A stretch of 64,000 bases of DNA from Iris pallida. Taxonomy: Eukaryota > Streptophyta > Magnoliopsida > Asparagales > Iridaceae. The stretch's first letter is position 1; every line of letters begins with the position of its first letter. The stretch covers positions 4,460,072-4,524,071 of the forward strand of contig JANAVB010003999.1 in assembly GCA_029216955.1 (NCBI GenBank). The letters are read 5' to 3'. Of the stretch, positions 56,310 to 64,000 are shown in pieces. The position numbers and the translations under genes are program-made. Below the pieces are notes generated by a model. The model searched no databases. It had not been told where the DNA came from and was given only the letters and a program-made list of their open reading frames with translations.

Positions 56310-58434
56310 TGTAGAAGCATGGAATTTCACAACCAGAAAGCCCATGCGCCAGACACTACATGCGCTAGAACTCAGACGAAGAACTTCACAGCAAGATCAA
56401 TAAAGATAGACATTCGAAAGAAGACTTTTTTGATATACAGAAGTCTATTACATGTCTAAAAAAAGGTTGTACAAAGGAGAATTTCTACAAAGGAAAAATC
56501 CTAAGTCTATAGCCAGCGGCTGCCACGCGCCTCCAGATAAGCGCAGCAGCCACCATGCGCCATCAGTCAGGCGCAGCAGACCTCATGCGCCTCCAACCAG
56601 GTGCATCCTACCATATCTTCAGCAGCTCAGTTATGTGCATCCAGCCCAGCTATGTGCATCCCTTCAGCCAAATTCTTCCAGCCAGGCTCACCTGGCCGAG
56701 CAGAGCCCAGCGCCGCTCTTCCAGCCAGGATCCACAAAGCATTTAACCCTCTGGCTGGAACCAAGGAAGAGAGGAGCACGGCAAAGCTGTGGCCAGAGAA
56801 GGCTTCGAAAGAGCCTCCAAAGCCCAAGGAAGACCGTGATCGAAATCATGGCACAAGGAAGCTCTCAACACAACCAGAGTGGGCGACACCCACTTTGAAG
56901 GAAGAGAAAGCCTAGCACCGCCATTCCGATCTACGGCTCTTCCCGAACAACGGAGACGAGGCCCGAGCATCCCTATCTTTGGATGCAACAGGCACCTTCC
57001 GCCTGCCTCGGAAGCCCTCGACTCCGTCTTTTGGATGTAACAGTCACCTTTAAGTGCATCGAAGACAACACAGCGTCTCATCTTCACCCTCGGGAGCACT
57101 TCGTCAACAGAATGCACCCGCATGTTCAAGTTCATGTTGGAAGTACATGAGGGAATGAGAAGCAAATCTTTTCTCCATGCCACTATTTATAGGCCGGGCA
57201 GATCAAACCCACGCGCCAAGTGGATGGCCCTCCGAATTCCGTGCAATGAATTTACATTAAATGGATGAACCGGACGCCTCGAATTCAGCCAAACGGCTAT
57301 TCATAGCACTCGAAGAGCGAGACGGCCGCATCATTAAGACATGTCCGATGCGCCAGCCAGATAGCGCATCACACGGACGTGCCCTTCGGCATCAGGCGTA
57401 TCACACAGACGCGCCCTACAGTACACGGTACATTACAGAGGGTGCGCCCCCACACATCTCCATACCGAGTGGAACGCCAACCGATGCGCCCACTCAGCTG
57501 TCCATCGAACGTCACCAACATTAAATGCTGAACTGACAGAGTTGGCAGCACGCCTCCCAAAGTCTGAACAGTTCAGAAAACGAAGCGTCGACAACGTCAG
57601 CATCTCATGACTTTATTTCGACGGCTACTGCCACGTGGCCACTCAACCAACCGCATGCGCCTCTACGGCCATACGTCCAAATCAGCATGCACCTCAAAAG
57701 CCATGCGCCTCAGACTGCTCTCTGATCCCGAAAGACAGAAGGAAAGTCGCCTGTATGCGCCTCAAAAGCCATGTGCCCCAAATGGTTTGTAACTCCTAAA
57801 GGTTATGAGCCGCAGCCTCCTCCTGCGCCCAATCCAAGGCGCAGCCCACCAGATCACTCCTCTCCACCAAATCCGAGATCTTCAAACCATGAGTCGACGA
57901 CACGTGTCCTTTGACTCAACTCATTCAAGATTTCAGCAACGGAAAGATCTTCTCTCTGCTACGTGCCGTCTCACAACAGCAGTATGAAGAGTTCTCCCCC
58001 TCGATCAGGGCACAGCATCCATGCGCCTCCATCAGCAACCTCCACGTGGCGGCCCCACACCGGCGCATCCTACATGCGCGCATGAGCAGCCAGCCTGCAA
58101 AACTATAAATAGAAGGATCACCTCCTTCACACAAAAAAGAAGAGACTCACAACACAGAGAGAATCCACAACAGAGAATCACCGGAGAGGCAGTTCTAGAC
58201 ACTCAACGTCTTCCTCCTCTCAGCAAGCTCCAGCACCCAGAGCAATCAACACCTTCAGAGAACCGATAACCGTCGTCAGTCGGTCAACGGAGTCAACGCA
58301 TTACCACTCGCTCCATTGGCACTAAGGACCCAGCTTAAACAAAAGTGTACTCCTAGGACTACATCTAAGTCCTACATTGTAACACTGTTCTGTTTGTATT
58401 AAAATTTCAATCAAAACAATTTTAATGGCAAACA
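56310..58434 (+). repeat. Tat element 5' LTR (about 2.1 kb)
   Basis: 5' end fixed by the interruption of GyC. The 3' end is placed at ...CAAACA (58434), three bases before the primer-type site, but ...AAAACA at 58418 is possible; the far LTR is outside the window. Strikingly rich in ATGCGCC (for example near 56551, 56583, 57349, 57655, 57703, 57755, 58021). 56580-57929 is also present at 3739-5088. Confidence 0.8.
58104..58111 (+). promoter_or_regulatory. Tat LTR TATA box
   Basis: AACTATAAATAGAAGG, a good TATAAATA box about 320 bp upstream of the gag ATG. The start is expected near 58135, giving a leader that crosses the LTR end. Another TATAAATAG lies on the opposite strand near 57183-57190. 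Confidence 0.6.
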
Positions 58435-61400
58435 AGCTGGCGACTCTGCTGGGGACTTCTTTCTCCTCTACCGAGAAGGTTGTGTCACAGGCCGACGACG
58501 TGAAGGTGGGATCCTCCCACAAGACGCTGGTAGTGCGCCTCAATCAACAGGCGTACGAGGAGTTCATTTCTGAAGGAAGTGCGAGTCCTTCGAAGCGGCT
58601 GTCGAAGCCGAAGAAGACCCGCGCAGTCTGGGTGCACAAAGTCGACGCCTCGGGCACCACCGTTGAAGGGGATGCGCCCGTCCAGCCTTCCCTTCCTGCT
58701 GACGTCCTCAGCAGTCAAGGTGCGCCCGCTGATGCAGCGCATCTCTCGGGGAAGCGTGCGGTTGACCACGTTCCCCAGCCATCTTCCTCTCAGGCGAGGA
58801 AGATACGTCGACGGAGCAGGTGCGCAGCCAATGCCCCGTGCCTCACTTCTGATGCGCCACTAAGAGCCTCTGTCTTTGACAGACTCACTCGCTGTAATGG
58901 CGAGGAGAATTTGGATGCTGAGTACTATGCGCCCCAGCGGGCTGGTACGAAGAAATCCAAGGCGGCACGGGCCATGCGCCACAAACGTGCTATGCCAGCA
59001 GCCGGCCAGAGGCACGCGCTTATAATCACGCGCGCTGCCGATGGCAAGCTGTACAAGGTTGACTCAAGTGCTTCTGCACCAACAACGAGTCGTCCTTCAA
59101 AGTCCTCATCTCGCTTGGGCGCATTCACTGCGTGCACAACCAAGCCGAGAGAGGCAAACTCAGTGATCTTGAACTCCCGTGCCTCCTCTGGTTGTGCGTT
59201 TGAGGTCCGTTCAAGTCACTTCAAATGCTGTGGTTCCCCCACTACTGATCGTGATGCCTGCTTGGTATTAGATCAGGGGGCGCAGCACTCACCCGACCAC
59301 CCCGGCGCTTGGCCCTGCCATGCGCCTGAGAGGGGTGTGAGGGTAGCACTCTCCTCCAACGACCTGCGTAACGTGATCACTCACAAGCGCCGGTCAGAAG
59401 AGTTGACCAACAAGCACGATGCGCCTCTCACGGGGCACACTTGTGCAGTGGTCACCATCAACTGCTGTTACAAGACGGCAGTACCGCCAAAGCAGTCGGT
59501 CTTCCAACGGCTACAATCATCGACACCCCTCCGACATCGCCTTGGGACGAAGGTGTCAGCAGAAGAGGAGCTAAAGGTTGCTTCATGCAACGTGATCTCC
59601 AACTCCTTATCTGTCCGGAAGACGACTACCAATTCCTCGTCTTCATCCAAAAGCCAGCCGAGGAAAACCAAGGCAGCTGTCTCGACCTCTGGAGTGTTCG
59701 AAGGCACTCGGTCGAGGAAGAAGTTCTTGGAGGAAGCTGGGGGTAGCCAGACCCTTGTCGAGCCTCCTTCCGAAGACGAAGATGTCCAAAGCACAGCTGC
59801 GGCGGATCTTCATCAAGGCGAAGATGGCCTCCCTGAAGCCCCTCAAAATGACGATGTCCTCCAGGACACCGCCGGGGGTAGTGCTGGAAACGAAGAGGCC
59901 CTTCAAGACAGAGCTGAGGGCAGTCAGGCCCTTGCAGATGTGCCTGTCGAAGACGAACTCCAGAATGTGGCTGGGGGTGGCCAAACACTAGGAGAAGTGA
60001 CTCTCCCACATGAGAGCGAGGCTGAGAGCGAAGCCTCAACTAATCCATCCACTTCCGGCCGTGTCATGACAGTATACATGACCGGGGGTGATCTTGAGAC
60101 TGATGCGCCGCCACAGGACATTGTCCAGCGCATAGACTCGCTAGAGGGAGGACTCAAAACCCTCTCTGCCTCAATGCAAGCACTGACTCAAGCAGTGTTT
60201 GAGATACGGTCGGCCTTGATCAGGACACCTTCAAATGGTCCCGACCCAGGAGCCAATGGAGAGTCGAGTGTGCCCCTCCAACGGACACCCTCAGACACAG
60301 AAGCACCCCGGACGTCGGAGCCCTCAAACGCTCCACTCCAGGTGGTACCTCCTTCCCCGACTCCTAGCTCCACGGAGGACGTGGTCGAAATGATCAAAGA
60401 TCTGCGGGAGCGCTTCGAGTCCAAGAACAGGCAGGAGGAGCGCCAGAAGATGGGCATTCCCCAGCCTTATTCCCTTGAGTGGAACAAGGTGGTTTATCCC
60501 CCAAAGTATAAACCACAAACACTCACGCCGTATGACGGGAAGGACTCTCCACGACGGTACCTGATGTACTTCCAGTCGCACACAGGGCATCTTCCGAAGG
60601 AGGACGCGCTCCTTACCAGCATCTTTGTTGGGGCCCTGAAAGGGGTGGCGTATGACTGGTACTGCAGCCTCCCCGATAATTCCATATCGTCCTTCGATGA
60701 TCTGACACACCTCTTCCTCGACCGCTTCTACGACGGTGGGAAGGACATGACGATGGCGTCTCTCATTGAGATACGCCAGAAGGACAAGGAAACGGTTCGG
60801 GCATTTATCGAACGCTTCCGTCAGGCCTGCTTCAGGCTACCTCCAGGCATGCCAGAGCATGCGCTTCTCTCTGCTTGCAGTATGAACATGCTGCCTGCAG
60901 TAAAGCTCTGGCTTAACTCTACTCCCCCTCCCGACTGGAGCTCCCTAATCATCGAAGCTGAAGCTGCAGAGAAGAAGGCGGCCAATGCACGTCTTCTGGG
61001 TGTTAGCTTCCCCGCCTTTGACGATAAGGGGAAAAAGTCCGCAATCAACAACTCCGGACGAGAAACAAAGGGGAAACAGGCATTGACTGTTAATGCCTCG
61101 AAGGGCGCATCTGCGCCTACTCAAAAGCCTCCACTGGCACCGAGACCCAAGGAGGTTTATTCATTCAATGATGACGACACCCTGCAACTCTTTGAGATAC
61201 TGAAGCAGGGTGACAAGATCAAGCTTCCGGACCCGAAGCGGCCCGATGAAGTCGGGAAAGTGGACAACCCGAGGTACTGTCACTACCATCGGTTTGTCGG
61301 ACACCCGACCAAGGACTGCTACGTCCTCAAAAATTACATCCAGCGCATGATCAATGCGGATGTAATCTCCGTCGACTACGAAGAGAAGACGGTGTCAGCT

Positions 61401-61706
61401 AATGTGGTGTCACTTCAATTCGGCACCTTGCCGCCGACTACCACACAAGATGGCGTCGTCCCCATCTCTAAGGCGACAATGGAGGTGGTGAACTTGCCAC
61501 CCACCCGTGACAATGTGAGTGGACTTGTCCCACTCACCACATCTCGAGGAGAGGTCCTCTGGGTTCACCCCGACCTCGTCTCCGGAGGTACGCCCTACCT
61601 CCAAAGCAAAAGGCAGGAAGATCAAGTCTTGCCGCACGGTCTCATCTTCAACGGAAGAGGCGCTTCCTGTGCAGACGTGTGCACAACAGAACTCCCAGCC
61701 CGGTGA
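58425..61706 (+). CDS. Tat element gag with long N-terminal extension (1093 aa)
   Basis: ATG at 58425, stop at 61704-61706. Residues about 1-430 are Ser/Lys/Arg-rich with a Cys/His patch (SSHFKCCG...DRDACLVL...WPCHAPERG) and match nothing I know. Residues about 440-545 are strongly acidic with four imperfect repeats around AGG[SG]-x-[TA]L. The canonical gag domain is at about 705-860 (YLMYFQSHTGHL, GVAYDWYCSLP, HLFLDRFYDGG, FIERFRQACFRLPPGM). A Tat-type zinc motif CHYHRFVGHPTKDC is at about residue 952. Tat gags are usually about half this size, and Ogre elements carry a separate ORF1 before gag, so this may be an ORF1-gag fusion. If the LTR ends at 58434, Met1 is in the LTR and a downstream start is possible. 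Capsid/nucleocapsid function by family; the extension is of unknown function. Confidence 0.82.
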   Translation: MANKLATLLGTSFSSTEKVVSQADDVKVGSSHKTLVVRLNQQAYEEFISEGSASPSKRLSKPKKTRAVWVHKVDASGTTVEGDAPVQPSLPADVLSSQGAPADAAHLSGKRAVDHVPQPSSSQARKIRRRSRCAANAPCLTSDAPLRASVFDRLTRCNGEENLDAEYYAPQRAGTKKSKAARAMRHKRAMPAAGQRHALIITRAADGKLYKVDSSASAPTTSRPSKSSSRLGAFTACTTKPREANSVILNSRASSGCAFEVRSSHFKCCGSPTTDRDACLVLDQGAQHSPDHPGAWPCHAPERGVRVALSSNDLRNVITHKRRSEELTNKHDAPLTGHTCAVVTINCCYKTAVPPKQSVFQRLQSSTPLRHRLGTKVSAEEELKVASCNVISNSLSVRKTTTNSSSSSKSQPRKTKAAVSTSGVFEGTRSRKKFLEEAGGSQTLVEPPSEDEDVQSTAAADLHQGEDGLPEAPQNDDVLQDTAGGSAGNEEALQDRAEGSQALADVPVEDELQNVAGGGQTLGEVTLPHESEAESEASTNPSTSGRVMTVYMTGGDLETDAPPQDIVQRIDSLEGGLKTLSASMQALTQAVFEIRSALIRTPSNGPDPGANGESSVPLQRTPSDTEAPRTSEPSNAPLQVVPPSPTPSSTEDVVEMIKDLRERFESKNRQEERQKMGIPQPYSLEWNKVVYPPKYKPQTLTPYDGKDSPRRYLMYFQSHTGHLPKEDALLTSIFVGALKGVAYDWYCSLPDNSISSFDDLTHLFLDRFYDGGKDMTMASLIEIRQKDKETVRAFIERFRQACFRLPPGMPEHALLSACSMNMLPAVKLWLNSTPPPDWSSLIIEAEAAEKKAANARLLGVSFPAFDDKGKKSAINNSGRETKGKQALTVNASKGASAPTQKPPLAPRPKEVYSFNDDDTLQLFEILKQGDKIKLPDPKRPDEVGKVDNPRYCHYHRFVGHPTKDCYVLKNYIQRMINADVISVDYEEKTVSANVVSLQFGTLPPTTTQDGVVPISKATMEVVNLPPTRDNVSGLVPLTTSRGEVLWVHPDLVSGGTPYLQSKRQEDQVLPHGLIFNGRGASCADVCTTELPAR
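58438..58454 (+). other. Tat element primer-binding-type site
   Basis: TGGCGACTCTGCTGGGG, of the form seen just inside the 5' LTR of Tat/Ogre elements (tRNA not confirmed). It lies inside the gag open frame, so the first ATG (58425) is at or before the LTR boundary. Confidence 0.7.
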
Positions 61707-63318
61707 AGCTGCCGCCGAAGTGGTGCCTCCTGGCACCATCCCTGAGGAGGGTCCATCCAAGCCCTCAGCAGCCAATAAACAAAAGCAAGTGGAGGCCCAT
61801 TTCGACAGACCTCTGCGAAAAGAAAATGCTTCGGGGCTAGCCAAGCCCCACAATTTTGACATTCTGGCACAACTGGCCAGTACTCCTGCACGCTTGTCTT
61901 TGTTCGAGCTCCTGCGTCTCTCCAAGGACTCCCGAGAAGCTCTCTGCGAAGCTCTGAAGGATGCCGAATCCTTTCTCAGTCAAATCAAGCAGCCTGAAGA
62001 CCTCCCAACTACTTGTGCACACTGTCATTGTGCGGATGAAGTTATTCCAAACATAACTTTCACCCAACAAGACATGCTGCTCAAGCATCACCGACATAAC
62101 CGACCGTTGTATTACACAGGGTACATCGGTTCGATAAAGGTGAGCAGGATTCAGATTGATCCGGGGTCTTCCCTAAGCATCATTCCAAAGGCGCTGCTAT
62201 CAAAGCTGGGGATCCCAATGTACCGGCTGGCGCCCTCCAATACGACCATCAGTGGCTTCAACGCTAGCAAGAGCGAGCCACTGGGCAAGATCCGGCTGAA
62301 GTGTCACATCGGCAGCCTCAAAACTGAGGTGACTTGTTATGTGGTGGATGCCGAGGTCAACTACAACATCTTACTCGGACAACCATGGTTACATGAGTAC
62401 ATGGTGGTGCCCTCCACGCTCCACCAATGCATGAAATATGTATCCACCAACGGCGTCATCCGGACGGAGTTTGCAGATATCGATCCCTTCAAAGGAATTG
62501 AGGCCTACTTCACCGATTCTGACTTGTACAAGCCACTTGACGAGGAGGAAGCCAACGACGCCGATGATGAAGCAGAGACGGCAGCAGAGCCGGACTTGGA
62601 GCCCGAAATGACTCCCGACGCCCCCTTGAAAATCCGATTGAAGGGCAAGCCTCCCCAGAAGGCGCCTCCAATGAGCATCAAGCTATCAGGGAAAGCACCG
62701 ACTCACGAAGCTCCCCTGAAGATACGCCTCAAGGGAAAGCCACCTCAAACAGCGGCTCCCCTGGTGGTAAAATTACAAGGGAAGGCGCCACTCATCGGAG
62801 GCGCAACCGAGGCACCTCTCAAGGTGCGTCTTAAAGGCAAGCCGCCGCAGTCATCCAAAATGCCGGAGAGGGCTCACATAACCCTCTCAGACCCCAAAGT
62901 CAGAGCGGTGGAGGACTCTCCTGATCCGGCCCCAGTGCTTACAGATGAGGAGCTTGGCGAATATATCTCTGCTGATGTAGACGCACCCTCCTTAGACAAT
63001 GTAATCCCAAGGGATAAAATCTCGCACTTTATCAATAATAGAGTGTCTTTCAATTATTCTTGTCTTCCACACTGGAATGCCATGTATACATTAGACAACG
63101 CTCTACGGTCGTTGCAAACACAAATAACGACCGTCCACCATAATCGAGTGGCCCCATCTCAAGGATACTTCATAATCCCCCCACGAAGCCGAGACGAAGG
63201 CACCATTATCTCGGGCAAAGTCGAGCGTCATCAGGACCTCCCGTCAGTCGAGCCCGAACCTGATACCGGCAGAGTACAAGTCTATCGGTACACGGATACA
63301 GCAAAGCGCATCATCTAA
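61519..63318 (+). CDS. Tat element protease ORF with basic repeat domain
   Basis: Open frame from just after a TGA (61516-61518) to TAA at 63316-63318. The first codon is GTG and there is no early ATG, so expression probably needs a +1 shift (or equivalent) from gag, which overlaps it by 188 nt. Residues about 210-300 form a retropepsin: active site QIDPGSSLSIIPKALLSKLG (Asp-Pro-Gly instead of Asp-Ser/Thr-Gly), then ISGFNASKS, VVDAEVNYNILLGQPWLH and VPSTLHQCMKYV. After an acidic stretch (about 335-368) come five basic units, residues 369-380, 384-395, 399-410, 414-425 and 433-444, three of them close to PLKIRLKGKPPQ. The C-terminal 150 residues are unassigned. Stop codons TAA TAG then separate it from RT in the same frame. 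Confidence 0.78.
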   Translation: MDLSHSPHLEERSSGFTPTSSPEVRPTSKAKGRKIKSCRTVSSSTEEALPVQTCAQQNSQPGEAAAEVVPPGTIPEEGPSKPSAANKQKQVEAHFDRPLRKENASGLAKPHNFDILAQLASTPARLSLFELLRLSKDSREALCEALKDAESFLSQIKQPEDLPTTCAHCHCADEVIPNITFTQQDMLLKHHRHNRPLYYTGYIGSIKVSRIQIDPGSSLSIIPKALLSKLGIPMYRLAPSNTTISGFNASKSEPLGKIRLKCHIGSLKTEVTCYVVDAEVNYNILLGQPWLHEYMVVPSTLHQCMKYVSTNGVIRTEFADIDPFKGIEAYFTDSDLYKPLDEEEANDADDEAETAAEPDLEPEMTPDAPLKIRLKGKPPQKAPPMSIKLSGKAPTHEAPLKIRLKGKPPQTAAPLVVKLQGKAPLIGGATEAPLKVRLKGKPPQSSKMPERAHITLSDPKVRAVEDSPDPAPVLTDEELGEYISADVDAPSLDNVIPRDKISHFINNRVSFNYSCLPHWNAMYTLDNALRSLQTQITTVHHNRVAPSQGYFIIPPRSRDEGTIISGKVERHQDLPSVEPEPDTGRVQVYRYTDTAKRII

Positions 63319-63321
63319 TAG

Positions 63322-64000
63322 ATGGGCTACGACCTGAAAAGCAATAAAGGCCTAAACTACGGCAAGGGTCGGCATCTCCCTGTCCGGCTTTCGATGCCCA
63401 ATGGAAAGCCACAGGATTACTATAATCGGACTCGACGGGGGTTAGGCTATGTCACGCTGCCATCAACTCCAGAGAGTTCAGACGCAGAAGACATAGAACA
63501 TTCCCACTCGTCTGAAGCATCGACGTGGGATTCCGATACCAGTATCGGATCAGTCTTTAGGAAAGTGCTGTCAGCTAACATGACATCGACGCAACCTCAG
63601 AAAGATGAAGACCAACCGCCGGAACCCTTCGAAGAGGAACCCTGGGCTCAACGCCTAGGGGAACAATGGGAGTCTCGTTTTGAGTTACGAGAACCTCCCA
63701 CCGAAGACGAAGTCGAGCAGATCGACCTCGGGGATGGGTCTTCTTCTAAACCCATCTTTATCAGCAAAAGCTTGGAAGGAGAGGATCGAGAATCTTTAGT
63801 CCAACTGGCTAAAGAGTATATTGACGTCTTCGCCTGGAGCTACGAAGACATGTCGGGTCTCGATCCACAGATCGCGATGCATAGGTTGAACATCTTACCA
63901 GATGCCAAACCTATCAAACAACAACAGCGACGCTTCCGCCCGGACATCATGAATGCCATCGATCAGGAGGTGGATAAGCTCTTGACCAGTGGCTTCATCC
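63322..64000 (+). CDS. Tat element pol, start of reverse transcriptase (cut by window end)
   Basis: ATG at 63322, in the same frame as the protease ORF and immediately after TAATAG. 226 codons are visible without a stop. The first 150 residues are a poorly conserved linker with an acidic patch (EEPWAQRLGEQWESRFELRE). RT proper begins with AKEYIDVFAWSYEDMSGLDP, HRLNILPDAKPIKQQQRRF and DQEVDKLLTSGFI, the standard entry of Ty3/gypsy RT, ending before the catalytic boxes. In Ogre elements an intron with an in-frame stop lies between protease and RT, so the ATG need not be the real start. Confidence 0.85.
   Translation, partial: MGYDLKSNKGLNYGKGRHLPVRLSMPNGKPQDYYNRTRRGLGYVTLPSTPESSDAEDIEHSHSSEASTWDSDTSIGSVFRKVLSANMTSTQPQKDEDQPPEPFEEEPWAQRLGEQWESRFELREPPTEDEVEQIDLGDGSSSKPIFISKSLEGEDRESLVQLAKEYIDVFAWSYEDMSGLDPQIAMHRLNILPDAKPIKQQQRRFRPDIMNAIDQEVDKLLTSGFI

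Larger units (their letters stand above)
56310..64000 (+). mobile_element. Tat/Ogre-like Ty3/gypsy retrotransposon, 5' part (continues past the window)
   Basis: Begins TGTAGAAGCATGG at 56310 inside GyC pol, preceded by CTTCC (56305-56309) as likely target duplication. Order on the plus strand: LTR, primer-type site TGGCGACTCTGCTGGGGA, very long gag ORF, protease ORF in the next frame, and RT beginning in the same frame after two stops. Large LTR, long gag, variant protease and RT words (VFAWSYEDMSGLDP) match the Tat/Ogre group. All frames seen are free of internal damage, so this is probably the youngest insertion here. Confidence 0.9.

Overview
This window is plant nuclear DNA built almost entirely from nested LTR retrotransposons. 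It carries Ty1/copia and Ty3/gypsy polyproteins, primer-binding sites matching plant initiator methionine tRNA, a chromodomain-bearing gypsy lineage (Tekay/Del-like), a SIRE/Maximus-like copia with an additional gene, and a Tat/Ogre-like gypsy. I see no ordinary host gene, no rRNA and no tRNA. The species cannot be told from the sequence; a large, repeat-rich angiosperm genome, probably heterochromatic, is the best inference.

Layout. (1) 1-3734 is a near-identical direct repeat of 15144-18874 (about 25 differences counted by eye). It is best read as the tail of one unit of a 15.14-kb tandem duplication whose next unit is 3735-18874. (2) 3735-5088 is a fragment of a Tat LTR, joined through short templated filler to a truncated SIRE-like copia (5125-13853, minus strand). 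(3) That copia sits inside gypsy element GyA (gag-protease 13859-15587, LTR 15879-18482), which itself sits inside the 3' LTR of an older copia, 'Copia T' (18483-34069, minus). (4) The body of Copia T is interrupted by a plus-strand gypsy deletion derivative, GyB (21079-31141). GyB is in turn hit by two solo LTRs, 21664-23866 and 26898-30115, each with a perfect 5-bp target duplication. (5) 34070-39000 is an AT-rich island with a (TA)n tract, a decayed Mutator-like fragment, two abutting inverted-repeat elements and a weak candidate Pol III unit. (6) From 39 kb a second nest begins: an LTR-like promoter, the start of another LTR (39989-40801), gypsy GyC (from 40802, minus), a complete gypsy GyD (42551-52701, minus, target duplication CAGGG) inside the GyC LTR, and a plus-strand Tat/Ogre-like element from 56310 past the window end inside GyC pol.

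Most coding regions are pseudogenes, broken mainly by single nonsense codons or one-base frameshifts, so the insertions are fairly recent; Copia T is much older. Long intact frames are the 402-residue extra ORF of the SIRE-like copia (6023-7231) and the gag, protease and pol frames of the Tat element (58425-64000).

The observations I rate highest are: the extra ORF, which appears to have its own TATA promoter built from the same CCGAACTCGG-type motifs as the element's LTR; the tandem duplication with a readable breakpoint; the templated-filler junction at 5085-5124; the unusual Tat gag and protease ORFs; and a recurrent slot in related gypsy LTRs that holds a different minisatellite in each copy.
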